Positions 8,584-15,533 are shown, counted from the first letter of the stretch. The stretch is DNA of 21,410 bases from an uncultured Clostridia bacterium (GCA_945936265.1 CAMETB010000008.1:1-21410), one strand, 5' to 3'. Notes: generated by a model not told the origin, from the letters alone. Made by a program: numbers and translations.

Positions 8584-8608
8584 TGTAGTTTTGTCAATGG
8601 TGTGAGAC
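8584..8608 (+). repeat. left terminal inverted repeat of the IS remnant
   Basis: Starts TGTAGTTTTGTCAATGG and closes with TGTGAGAC; pairs with the right end at 8990-9014. The transposase fragment runs into this repeat and stops there. Confidence 0.7.
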
Positions 8609-8821
8609 AAAAAGATAAAGAAATATAAATCGCTTCCTTGAAGCTTCCTCTATTATCGTGTATTGATAAAATCTTTTTTCATACTTTCCGGAATAACAAA
8701 CCATCGGTACAAATTTAACGTCCATTTGCCACTTCACGCCAATATCTTTTGGCGTATCATACCGTTTGCCGTTAGCATTTGGGCGCGAAGATTTAGGCAT
8801 AAGAGATATTGCTTGTTCCAC
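8594..8821 (-). pseudogene. IS481-family transposase fragment (DDE core, first Asp region)
   Basis: 75 codons on the minus strand resemble the start of the integrase core of IS481-type transposases: GVKWQMDVKFVP carries the first catalytic Asp of the DDE triad, followed by the FYQYTIIEEASRKRFIF segment. The frame then falls into the terminal repeat and stops at the element's end, so roughly the last half of the enzyme, with the other two acidic residues, is missing. Upstream the same frame is open to about 8902 but no helix-turn-helix is recognisable, so most of the N-terminus is also gone or scrambled. It cannot be active. Confidence 0.7.
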
Positions 8822-8915
8822 CTTATAAGAGAGGCTTTTGATACTTTGTACTATACGAAATATTACGAGTTTGACGATAAGTTTGAACCGAATGCATTTT
8901 TGTTACAATTTCGTG

Positions 8916-8944
8916 TGGACAATAGCGTTTGTTTGTGGTATAAT
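8916..8944 (+). promoter_or_regulatory. outward promoter inside the IS remnant, aimed at the ATP-grasp operon
   Basis: -35 TGGACA (8916-8921), 17-nt spacer, extended -10 TGGTATAAT (TATAAT at 8939-8944): nearly consensus. It lies inside the right part of the remnant and reads out through the right inverted repeat into the operon starting at 9088. Confidence 0.65.
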
Positions 8945-8989
8945 AATTCATGAAGTATCACTTTTTCTATACCCTTTTTCTTTCACTCA

Positions 8990-9014
8990 GTCTCACATCT
9001 ATTGCAACACTACA
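8990..9014 (-). repeat. right terminal inverted repeat of the IS remnant
   Basis: On the minus strand starts TGTAGTGTTGCAATAG and closes with ATGTGAGAC, matching the left end at 8584-8608 in inverted orientation. Confidence 0.7.
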
Positions 9015-9046
9015 ATTGTTATTTTGCATGGTATTTTTGCAATTTT

Positions 9047-9057
9047 TATGCTATAAT
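9047..9057 (+). promoter_or_regulatory. extended -10 promoter just outside the IS end
   Basis: TATGCTATAAT contains a perfect TATAAT (9052-9057) preceded by TGC. No good -35 sits at the right distance (TTGCAT at 9024-9029 is 22 nt away). The start near 9064 would leave a short leader with GGAG at 9077-9080 before the ATG at 9088. Confidence 0.5.
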
Positions 9058-9087
9058 GAGTAACGATAGTTTTTTGGAGATCTTAAT

Positions 9088-9741
9088 ATGTTTAACAAAG
9101 TTAAGTTTAACGAATATGAGCAGTTTTTCAACCAAGAACACTCCCAATCATTTGAACTATTAGAAGGAGAAGGCGTTGTTATTGTTTCCGCACCTCACAG
9201 CGTGGAGCAAACGAGAAATAATCAAATTAAATATGCTGAACCGCAAACAGGTGTACTTGCGAAAATGCTACACGATGTTCTTAACTGTCCTGTAATTTAT
9301 AAAACAAGAAATTGTGGTGATGATGCCAACTTTGACGAGAATTCCTCGTATAAACAAGCTCTACTGGAGTATATAAAAAATAACAATATTGCTTTTTTAA
9401 TTGACTTGCATCAATTATCCCCTACACGAGATGTTAAAATTAATATCGGGACCGGAAGATTAAAAAATATTTCCAAATTTGAATTTATTAATCTGGCATT
9501 GAAGGTGTTTAGCCAAAGAAATATAGGCTTGATTCAAATTGATGAGCCTTTCGATGCTACTTATCCATTTACGATATCTTCTTACATTTCTTCTGCTTGT
9601 AACATATCTTGTTTACAAATTGAAATGAATTCCGGCATTGTTCGAGTTGATACTGATGACTCACAAGTAGAAAAAGTGTTTGACGCACTAGTGGAACTGG
9701 TAAAAAGCATATCTGAAATGATACAAGGTGAACAAAGATGA
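9088..9741 (+). CDS. N-formylglutamate amidohydrolase-like metallohydrolase
   Basis: This 217-residue protein resembles the N-formylglutamate amidohydrolase superfamily, zinc enzymes with a carboxypeptidase-like fold. Putative ligands are the HxxE of VSAPHSVEQTRN (H37, E40) and the histidine of LIDLHQL (H108); E179 in LQIEMNSG could be the general base. The family hydrolyses N-formyl-glutamate in histidine breakdown, but no hut genes are here and this version is shorter than typical. As first gene of an operon with two amide-forming ligases, it more likely cleaves or trims an amide or peptide product. No signal peptide is visible, so a cytosolic site is likely. The last 4 nt overlap the next start (ATGA), so translation is coupled. 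Function is inference from motifs and neighbours. Confidence 0.7.
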   Translation: MFNKVKFNEYEQFFNQEHSQSFELLEGEGVVIVSAPHSVEQTRNNQIKYAEPQTGVLAKMLHDVLNCPVIYKTRNCGDDANFDENSSYKQALLEYIKNNNIAFLIDLHQLSPTRDVKINIGTGRLKNISKFEFINLALKVFSQRNIGLIQIDEPFDATYPFTISSYISSACNISCLQIEMNSGIVRVDTDDSQVEKVFDALVELVKSISEMIQGEQR

Positions 9742-10292
9742 AATATTGCAAAACTCCTTTTCGCTTCGATGATGATAAAATCAAATTTTTATATAAGAAT
9801 TCAGAATATGATATTTTCGAAAAAGCACAAAAACTAAGGTTTGTCAATCTCAGATTTTCAGCTTCAGATAAGCTGAATGTTATTGGAATTTCCCCGGCGC
9901 TTTTTTCTGAATTTCATTCTCAGAAAATGTTACTGATTAACTCAGATACGGGAAAATACATCAATGTTTCGATAAAACCCTATAGTAATATCAGTGACGC
10001 GGAATTTGTGGCAACATCATATTTGAAAGAAATATTAGATCTTGAAACAAGTGAAAATGTTTTTCTGTGTCAATATAAAGATTTTAAATTTAAGCAAATA
10101 TACCCGCAAAAAATCGATCACATACGAGAGAGTGATTTGGTAATATCGGAAAGCGATTATAACAATTTGCATTGCGATATTCAAGAATCACCGTGTAAGT
10201 TTTTTGAACTATATAACACTTCTTCGCATGATAGTATAGATCCCTTACTCCCGGAACTATCAGACTCAGCAGAAAACAACGGATTTGCTTAG
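9738..10292 (+). pseudogene. unrecognised protein with possible double-psi barrel, N-terminal part before a frameshift
   Basis: This 184-codon frame starts in an ATGA overlap with the hydrolase gene. I do not recognise a named family. The segment KLRFVNLRFSASDKLNVIGI and the following SQKMLLINSDTGKYINVSIK alternate like a small beta barrel and recall CDC48-N/double-psi barrel folds, but weakly. The frame ends at TAG 10290-10292, while the -1 frame is open from 10235 to 11035 and has no usable start until a TTG at 10412. Adding one A to the A4 run at 10273-10276 gives AEKQRICLGLELPLYLS and one 432-residue protein, so this looks like one gene split by a single-base deletion or assembly error. 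Confidence 0.65.
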
Positions 10293-11035
10293 GGTTAGAA
10301 CTTCCATTATACTTATCTAATGAACAATGGACTATTCTTGAAGAAAATCTCAATCATAATAGTGAAGAATATCAAACAATTTGTGAATTATATACTTCTA
10401 ATGACCATATTTTGGACAAGTCTGCATCTTATGATAAAAAATCAAAAGCAAAAAAAATAATCTCCAAATATTGTTCGGGGGATATTAGTATAATACCAAT
10501 ACCGGAATCCATATACACCAAGGGAAAAAAACTCTTACGCCGTCTGTGCGACTTTTATGTTGGGAAGAGCACACTCTCTCTTGTTTGTCGCAGACCATAT
10601 GATATTGATGAAGGTTTAGATATTGTTAGAATGACTAAATCTAATATGAATTTGTTAGGAATTGATGAAATGGATAAAGTAATTCTGCAGTACAAGAACA
10701 GAAAAATTAGTTGTAGAGTTTTAGAATTAGGAGACGAGAATGCGTTTTCGGAAACTAATCTACCTATTTCACTTGATTTAGTCGTTGGAGTTCCTGCACA
10801 TATAAGAAAAAAACTTCATGTAATGGACTTATCTTCTTCAATAAAAATAGATAGGGATACAACTTTTATATTCAGAAAGAGTATTAATGAACAAATTGTA
10901 CCGATATTGCTTACCTTATTTTCTACGAATTTATTCACCGATAGTTCTGTAATATTTTCTGCTTTATTATCCCTTATTGCTATTCCTGTCGTTTTGTATT
11001 TTAACTTATCTTCTAAAAGGAACATGCGAACATAA
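10277..11035 (+). pseudogene. C-terminal part of the split island protein: barrel-like domain plus membrane hairpin
   Basis: The frame continuing after the A4 run carries a linker, then a better defined barrel-like domain: VRMTKSNMNLLGIDEMDKV and later VVGVPAHIRKKLHVMDLSS have the two-strand/helix cadence of double-psi barrels. It ends in two hydrophobic helices, about IVPILLTLFSTNLF and SVIFSALLSLIAIPVVLYF, with a basic tail, which would anchor the protein in the membrane with most of it on one side. The only independent start is TTG at 10412 without a ribosome site, so I regard it as the second part of the gene beginning at 9738. A role as membrane scaffold or substrate-binding partner for the adjacent ligases is a guess. 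Confidence 0.65.
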
Positions 11036-11058
11036 AGGTCAGGTTAAGGAGAAAGCAC

Positions 11059-11922
11059 ATGCTGGGTTGGCTGGTTATAAATAGTTTTATAGATTCAAAA
11101 AAGTTTAATGAACTGTATGATTGTTTTAAAAATGCATCTATGCGTAATGGTATTGATTTGGAAATAAAAACCACGGACTCATTGATATGCGACATTGAAT
11201 CTAATTTTACAAATTTTAAGCTTCCGGATTTTGTTTTGTTTTGGGATAAAGATATATATTTAGCTCAAATGTTAGAGCAACAGAATTTGCGCCTATTCAA
11301 CTCTGCTCGTGCAATAGAACTATGCGATAATAAAATTCTGACAGGATTGTGTTTAAAAAACAAAGTGCCGATTCCAAAGACAATTATCGCACCTAAAACA
11401 TTTGAAGGAGTAAATTATTGCAAAAAAGAATTTTTAGTTAAATCCATTGAAATTTTAGGACTCCCTTTAATTATCAAAGAGGCCAATGGTTCATTTGGGC
11501 AACAAGTTTATCTGGCAAAATCCTATGAAGAAGCCGAAAAAATTATCGACAATTTAGGCCATAAAGAATTTTTAATGCAAGAATATATAAATACCAGTCA
11601 AGGAAAAGATATTCGAGTAAATGTTGTCGGCTCACAAGTTGTATCCGCGATGTTAAGATATAATGATAATGACTTTCGCTCCAATATTTCCAATGGTGGC
11701 AAAATGAAACCTGTTTCCATTACGCAACATCAAGAACAAATTGCAATCACAGCTTGTCAAACTATTGGACTCGATTATGCAGGAGTTGATATTCTTTTTG
11801 GTATAAATGATGAACCAATTGTCTGTGAAGTGAACTCTAACCCTCACTTTAAAAGTAGTTACGAGTGTACCGGAATTGATATGAGCATGAAAATCATGGA
11901 ACATGTTAAAAGGTGTGTGTAA
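11059..11922 (+). CDS. RimK-like ATP-grasp ligase, first of a tandem pair
   Basis: 287 residues with the full ATP-grasp layout: a small N-terminal domain (MLGWLVINSF...), a central lid with the ATP lysine (LIIKEANGSFGQQV; K140 and the Gly-rich loop 144-150), QEYI (174-177), DIRVNVVG (184-191), the RimK-style NDFRSNISNGG (204-214), AGVDIL with D244, and the metal-binding ECVN-type end CEVNSNPHF (E257, N259). Enzymes of this group join an amino acid or other amine to a carboxylate through an acyl phosphate. AAGGAG nine bases upstream fixes the start. The gene lies 23 nt after the membrane protein and shares a TAATG junction with the second ligase. The substrate is unknown; RimK itself adds glutamate to ribosomal protein S6, but this is a distant relative. 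Confidence 0.85.
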   Translation: MLGWLVINSFIDSKKFNELYDCFKNASMRNGIDLEIKTTDSLICDIESNFTNFKLPDFVLFWDKDIYLAQMLEQQNLRLFNSARAIELCDNKILTGLCLKNKVPIPKTIIAPKTFEGVNYCKKEFLVKSIEILGLPLIIKEANGSFGQQVYLAKSYEEAEKIIDNLGHKEFLMQEYINTSQGKDIRVNVVGSQVVSAMLRYNDNDFRSNISNGGKMKPVSITQHQEQIAITACQTIGLDYAGVDILFGINDEPIVCEVNSNPHFKSSYECTGIDMSMKIMEHVKRCV

Positions 11923-12740
11923 TGATTGGGTGGTTAATTTATGATGAAGTTGGCGAGAAAAGGAATCGTTGGTTTATTCAATCGTTTATACAGTCGGCAA
12001 TGAATCATGGCATAGAATTGGTTTTAAAAGTAATTTCAGATAATGTAGAATTTTGTGCGAATTCATTGCCCGATTTTGTTATTGTCAGAACCATTAACCC
12101 TCAAATTAATTATTTTTTTGAAGTTCACGGGATACCGACATTTAACAGTTTCGAAACGTCAAAAATTGCAAATAATAAATGGCTCACATATAAATTGTGT
12201 CAAAAATTAAAAATCCCAACGATGAAAACGCAACTGCTTTCTACAGAATCTTCTCCTTCAGACGTGTTGGATTTTCCCTTTGTATTAAAATCGTTAAACG
12301 GACACGGAGGGGCAGAGGTTTTTTTAATCAAAAGCAAACAAGAGCTGGAAGAAAAATCAACTATTATTGATAAAAATAATTTCTTAATACAAGAATTCTG
12401 TTCTGAACCAGGCAGAGATATGCGCGTGTATGCTTTGGGTGACAAAGTTATTTCCGGTATACTCAGGACATCAGATTCTGATTTTAGGAGCAATTTTTCT
12501 TTAGGAGGAAGTGTAAGTGTAAGTGACATTTCGTCAGAACAAGAAGAAATAGTCAGAAAAATACATAAAGAGCTAAAGTTTGATTTTGTCGGCGTGGATT
12601 TTATTTTTCATAAGGGAAAATGTGTCCTGAACGAAATAGAAGATGTTGTTGGTACAAGAATGTTATATAAATGTACTGATATTGATATCATTGATCTTTA
12701 TATGAGATATATTATAAAACGTCTGTCATTTAACTTATAA
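11922..12740 (+). CDS. RimK-like ATP-grasp ligase, second of a tandem pair, altered metal site
   Basis: 272 residues when started at the ATG 11922, which overlaps the previous stop (TAATG), has AAAGG upstream and yields MIGWLIYDE, parallel to the first ligase's MLGWLVINS; an earlier GTG at 11913 gives three extra residues. It is a diverged paralogue: LPDFVIV, FPFVLKSLNGHGGAEV (K123), IQEFC, DMRVYALG and SDFRSNFSLGG align in order with the first copy. At the metal-binding end the usual ExN is replaced by LNEIEDVVGTRMLY, where E238 and E240 take the E and N positions. The site remains acidic, so activity is possible, but specificity may differ. This is the last operon gene and a hairpin terminator follows. 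Confidence 0.82.
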   Translation: MIGWLIYDEVGEKRNRWFIQSFIQSAMNHGIELVLKVISDNVEFCANSLPDFVIVRTINPQINYFFEVHGIPTFNSFETSKIANNKWLTYKLCQKLKIPTMKTQLLSTESSPSDVLDFPFVLKSLNGHGGAEVFLIKSKQELEEKSTIIDKNNFLIQEFCSEPGRDMRVYALGDKVISGILRTSDSDFRSNFSLGGSVSVSDISSEQEEIVRKIHKELKFDFVGVDFIFHKGKCVLNEIEDVVGTRMLYKCTDIDIIDLYMRYIIKRLSFNL

Positions 12741-12794
12741 ATTCTATTATCTATTGGTTAAGGTGGTTTCAAACTGTTAACTCGCACAGCATAG

Positions 12795-12838
12795 AAAAAA
12801 GCCATTACAGAATTTCTTCCATAATGACTTTTTTCTTT
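12795..12838. terminator. terminator at the end of the ATP-grasp operon, usable in both directions
   Basis: A 13-bp stem with one C/A mismatch (AAAAAAGCCATTA with TAATGACTTTTTT), a 14-nt loop and T/A tracts on both sides. It can stop the island operon on the plus strand and thrS on the minus strand. Confidence 0.75.
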
Positions 12839-12901
12839 TGTTCTGCTCGGTTAGTGTGATTTCTTCGTTAAGAACATCACGCTTTGCCGTTGGGGAATTT
12901 T

Positions 12902-14665
12902 TTATACTCTGTCCTTTATTTCGGTGGTTATTTTTGCGATAAATTCGTCGGGGGTCATCGTCACGGTGGAGCCGTCTCTTGAACGGATCGAAACAAGACC
13001 TTCCTCCGCTTCCTTCTGACCGATAATTACCATATAGGGCACGCGGTCAATTGTCTGTGCCTCTCTTATCATATAGCCGATCTTTTCGTTTCTTTCGTCA
13101 ATTTCGCATCTTATCTTTGCGTCACGGAGCATACCGTATATCTTGTGAGCATATTCGGAGCTCTTTTCTGAAACGAGAAGGACTTTTGCCTGAACGGGGG
13201 CGAGCCAGGTCGGGAACTTGCCCGCAAAATGCTCGGTAAGAATACCTATAAAACGCTCAATCGAGCCGAAGCATACGCGGTGTATCATTATCGGTCGTTG
13301 CTTTTCGTTGTTTTCGTCCGTGTATTCAAGACCGAAGTTAAGAGGCATCTGGAAGTCAAGCTGAATTGTACCGCATTGCCACGTTCTTCCGAGGCTGTCT
13401 TCAAGGTGGAAGTCTATTTTAGGACCGTAGAAAGCACCGTCGCCCTCGTTTACTATATAGTCAAGACCGAGCTTTTCAAGTGCGTTTTTAAGACCGTTCG
13501 TTGCAGCCTCCCAGTCCTCGTCGCTTCCCATACTGTCCTCGGGACGTGTTGAGAGCTCTATGAAATACTTGAAGCCGAATTTCTCATAAACCTCGTTTAT
13601 AAGGTGAACAACGCCCATTATTTCATCGGTTATCTGATCCTTACGCATAAATATGTGGGCATCGTCCTGTGTGAAGCAACGGACTCTGAAAAGGCCGTGC
13701 AAAGCGCCTTTTAACTCGTGGCGGTGAACAAGACCGAGTTCACCTACGCGCATAGGCAGATCGCGGTAACTGTGCGGGTGGCTCTTATATACCATAACTC
13801 CGCCGGGGCAGTTCATCGGCTTTATGCAATAGGTTTCGTCGTCGATTATGGTCGAGTACATATTGTCCTTATAGTGATCCCAGTGACCGCTTGTCTCCCA
13901 GAGCTTTCTGTTCATTATCATAGGAGTAGAAACCTCAACATAGTTGTCGCGGGTGTGAATTTCTCTCCAATAATCTATAAGGGCATTTTTAAGCGCCATT
14001 CCTTTGGGCAAAAAGAACGGGAATCCGGGACCTTCCTCGCATATCATGAAAAGACCCATTTCCTTGCCTATTTTACGGTGGTCTCTCTTTTCTGCCTCTT
14101 CGAGAAGTTTCATATAAGCGTCAAGCTCGTCCTGGGTAGAGAAGGCAACGCCGTTTATCCTTGTGAGCATCTTGTTGTTTTTGTCATTTTTCCAGTAGGC
14201 GCCCGATTGCTGGGTTACCTTGAACGCTTTAAGCGCCTTCGTATAGCAGAGGTGAGGACCTACGCACATATCGACATACTCGCCCTGTTTGTAAAAGCTT
14301 ATAACGGCGTCATCGGCAAGATCCCCTATATGCTCAACCTTGTATTTTTCGCCTCTTTCCTCCATAAAAGCAACGGCTTCGCTCCTTGGAAGAATAAAAG
14401 GTTTTATAGGAAGATTTTCCTTTACTATTTTGTGCATTTCGGCCTCTATTGCGGCAAGATCTTCGTCGGCAAGTTTGCGCTCGCCGAGATCGACATCGTA
14501 ATAAAATCCTTTTTCCGTAGCCGGTCCGTAAGCAAACATAGCCTCCGGGTAAAGCCTCTTTATAGCCTGTGCCATTACATGCGCCGCGGTATGGCGGATT
14601 ACATGGAGTTCCTCCGCCTTGTCGGCACATTCTCTGACAGTGCCGTCATTCATGATAATTTTCAT
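12902..14665 (-). CDS. thrS: threonyl-tRNA synthetase without TGS domain
   Basis: Charges tRNA-Thr with threonine in the cytosol. The 587 residues contain the second N-terminal (editing-type) domain starting HVIRHTAAHVMAQAIKRLYP, the class II catalytic core with CIKPMNCPGGVMVY, motif 2 RVRCFTQDDAHIF and motif 3 region IMIHRVCFGSIERFIG, and the anticodon-binding domain PVQAKVLLVSEKS to the end. The cysteine of MNCPGG and the histidines of DDAHIF and MIHR are the expected zinc ligands. The usual N-terminal TGS domain of about 60 residues is absent: only some 20 residues precede the editing domain. AAGGAGG before the ATG shows the start is right, not miscalled. Expression is controlled by the T-box leader upstream. 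Confidence 0.96.
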   Translation of the reverse strand: MKIIMNDGTVRECADKAEELHVIRHTAAHVMAQAIKRLYPEAMFAYGPATEKGFYYDVDLGERKLADEDLAAIEAEMHKIVKENLPIKPFILPRSEAVAFMEERGEKYKVEHIGDLADDAVISFYKQGEYVDMCVGPHLCYTKALKAFKVTQQSGAYWKNDKNNKMLTRINGVAFSTQDELDAYMKLLEEAEKRDHRKIGKEMGLFMICEEGPGFPFFLPKGMALKNALIDYWREIHTRDNYVEVSTPMIMNRKLWETSGHWDHYKDNMYSTIIDDETYCIKPMNCPGGVMVYKSHPHSYRDLPMRVGELGLVHRHELKGALHGLFRVRCFTQDDAHIFMRKDQITDEIMGVVHLINEVYEKFGFKYFIELSTRPEDSMGSDEDWEAATNGLKNALEKLGLDYIVNEGDGAFYGPKIDFHLEDSLGRTWQCGTIQLDFQMPLNFGLEYTDENNEKQRPIMIHRVCFGSIERFIGILTEHFAGKFPTWLAPVQAKVLLVSEKSSEYAHKIYGMLRDAKIRCEIDERNEKIGYMIREAQTIDRVPYMVIIGQKEAEEGLVSIRSRDGSTVTMTPDEFIAKITTEIKDRV

Positions 14666-14695
14666 ATAAAATCCTCCTTGAAAAATTACAAAAAT

Positions 14696-14938
14696 AAAAA
14701 CCCTTAATGCCGCTTGGGCATTAAGGGTGCATTAAACACGGTTCCACCTTAGATTTAACTCATAAACCTTTAACGCAGGAATACGGCAGAACTTTTTTTC
14801 GTTCTGCAGCTCGGGAGTGGTCTTCACAATTACTCTCATAAGAAAATCGCACCATAATATTTCTCTCTCTGAAAATCGGGTAAAAGTTACTCTTTCCGTC
14901 AAAGCCGATATTTATCAGCGCCTTTTTGGCACCGCTTT
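14696..14938 (-). promoter_or_regulatory. T-box leader (riboswitch) of thrS
   Basis: The minus-strand leader of about 240 nt has T-box hallmarks: GGAAAGAGTAA and CAGAGAGAGAA in the stem I region, a stem GCAGAAC/GTTCTGC around 14784-14811, the conserved T-box AAGGTGGAACCGTG (14750-14737), and a terminator made of CCCTTAATGCC pairing with GGCATTAAGGG (14727-14701) followed by TTTTTATTTTT. Uncharged tRNA-Thr would pair with the T-box bulge and favour the antiterminator, switching thrS on during threonine limitation. I could not assign the specifier codon with confidence by eye. With the promoter regions on both sides, this explains the gene-free stretch from 14666 to 15062. Confidence 0.92.
14701..14727 (-). 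terminator. regulated terminator of the thrS T-box leader
   Basis: An 11-bp perfect stem with a five-base loop (14712-14716) and a long U tract in the transcript beyond 14700. Its 5' arm region overlaps the sequence just after the T-box, as needed for mutually exclusive folds. Confidence 0.85.
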
Positions 14939-14944
14939 TTAAGT

Positions 14945-14973
14945 ATTATAACACCGCATCGACACCTTGTCAA
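14945..14973 (-). promoter_or_regulatory. thrS promoter
   Basis: Minus strand: perfect TTGACA (14973-14968), 17-nt spacer, perfect TATAAT (14950-14945). Transcription would start near 14938, at the beginning of the T-box leader. Confidence 0.85.
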
Positions 14974-15011
14974 GAAAAAAATCAAATAAAACACCTTTTT
15001 ATTAAGTTTTG

Positions 15012-15040
15012 TTGACAAATATTAAGGTCTGTGATAAAAT
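15012..15040 (+). promoter_or_regulatory. promoter of the small membrane protein gene
   Basis: -35 TTGACA (15012-15017), 17-nt spacer, -10 TAAAAT (15035-15040), divergent from the thrS promoter about 40 bp away. The mRNA would start near 15047, so the start at 15063 is favoured over an ATG inside the promoter at 15009. Confidence 0.7.
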
Positions 15041-15062
15041 AATCGGGAAAGGAAGTGCGAAC

Positions 15063-15485
15063 ATGGAGAAAAAACTCTATCTTATAATAGCGCTTGCACA
15101 TCTTGCCGTGCCGATATCGCTTCTTACTCCCATAATAACGATGACAGAAACAAAGGTGGGCATGGGAGGAGCAACCGAAATTGAAATGTACAACATAAAC
15201 TTTTTTCAATATTTTCTTTATGATATTTACTCTGTAGTAGCGATATTCATGCTTGTTTTCATTATTGTTGAATTACTCGGTGCAGTAAATGCGTTTTATG
15301 CCGTTTTCACAAAAAAGCCCAACCATGTGTCGTATAAAATCTCTTTTTGCCTTGGATTTTCCTCTGCGGTCATGGCGGCTTTACAGGCAGGCTCCAGTTC
15401 GTATCTGTTCTTTTTTATATGTGTCGTTTCGTTCCTTGTAATTTCTTTTTGCTCTATAAAACTGATGAAATCCGACGACAACTGA
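15063..15485 (+). CDS. small four-helix membrane protein of unknown function
   Basis: 140 residues from the ATG at 15063, which has AAGGAAG eight bases upstream; the open frame reaches back to 15009, but that lies inside the promoter. Four hydrophobic stretches are visible: LYLIIALAHLAVPISLL (about 4-20), the long YSVVAIFMLVFIIVELLGA region (about 60-80), CLGFSSAVMAALQAG (about 97-112) and SYLFFFICVVSFLVISF (about 114-130). No motif or family is recognisable. It stands alone between the divergent thrS and the gltB promoter, and codon use matches the flanks rather than the island. A role cannot be named. Confidence 0.75.
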   Translation: MEKKLYLIIALAHLAVPISLLTPIITMTETKVGMGGATEIEMYNINFFQYFLYDIYSVVAIFMLVFIIVELLGAVNAFYAVFTKKPNHVSYKISFCLGFSSAVMAALQAGSSSYLFFFICVVSFLVISFCSIKLMKSDDN

Positions 15486-15504
15486 CTTTTTGAAAAATAT
15501 CTCT

Positions 15505-15533
15505 TGACAAATCCTTTATATTATGATAATATT
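15505..15533 (+). promoter_or_regulatory. gltBD promoter
   Basis: -35 TTGACA (15505-15510). The -10 is either TAATAT (15528-15533, 17-nt spacer) or GATAAT (15526-15531, 15-nt spacer). Transcription would begin near 15540, just before a hairpin in the leader. Confidence 0.65.

Larger units (their letters stand above)
8584..9014 (-). mobile_element. degenerate IS481-like insertion sequence remnant with both inverted ends
   Basis: The segment is bounded by imperfect inverted repeats of about 25 nt: left 8584-8608 begins TGTAGTTTTG and ends GTGTGAGAC; right 8990-9014, read on the minus strand, begins TGTAGTGTTG and ends ATGTGAGAC. Ungapped they agree at 19 of 25 positions, more with one gap each. 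Inside is a transposase fragment on the minus strand. At about 430 bp the element is far shorter than a full IS481 copy (around 1 kb or more), so the middle has been lost on both sides of the fragment. I see no clear target duplication outside the ends. Apart from this remnant, the 550-bp gap between 8534 and 9088 holds only promoter elements. Confidence 0.7.

Noticed and set aside
8663..8953. Plus-strand open frames of 96 and 72 codons in the IS remnant
   Set aside because: They lie opposite or beside the transposase fragment, cross the terminal repeat or promoter, and show no protein-like pattern.
8570..9030. Target-site duplication around the IS remnant
   Set aside because: The bases outside the two ends (left ATCAAAAA, right ATTGTTAT) do not form a convincing direct repeat.
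9088..12740. Anti-phage defence or lanthipeptide-type cluster
   Set aside because: No nuclease, reverse transcriptase, precursor peptide, cyclase or transporter is visible; ATP-grasp ligases with a hydrolase alone do not establish either class.
13718..14707. Long open frame (329 codons) on the plus strand opposite thrS
   Set aside because: It is a shadow of thrS, which has all motifs, a ribosome site and a T-box leader on the other strand; the frame encodes no recognisable protein and runs into the leader terminator.
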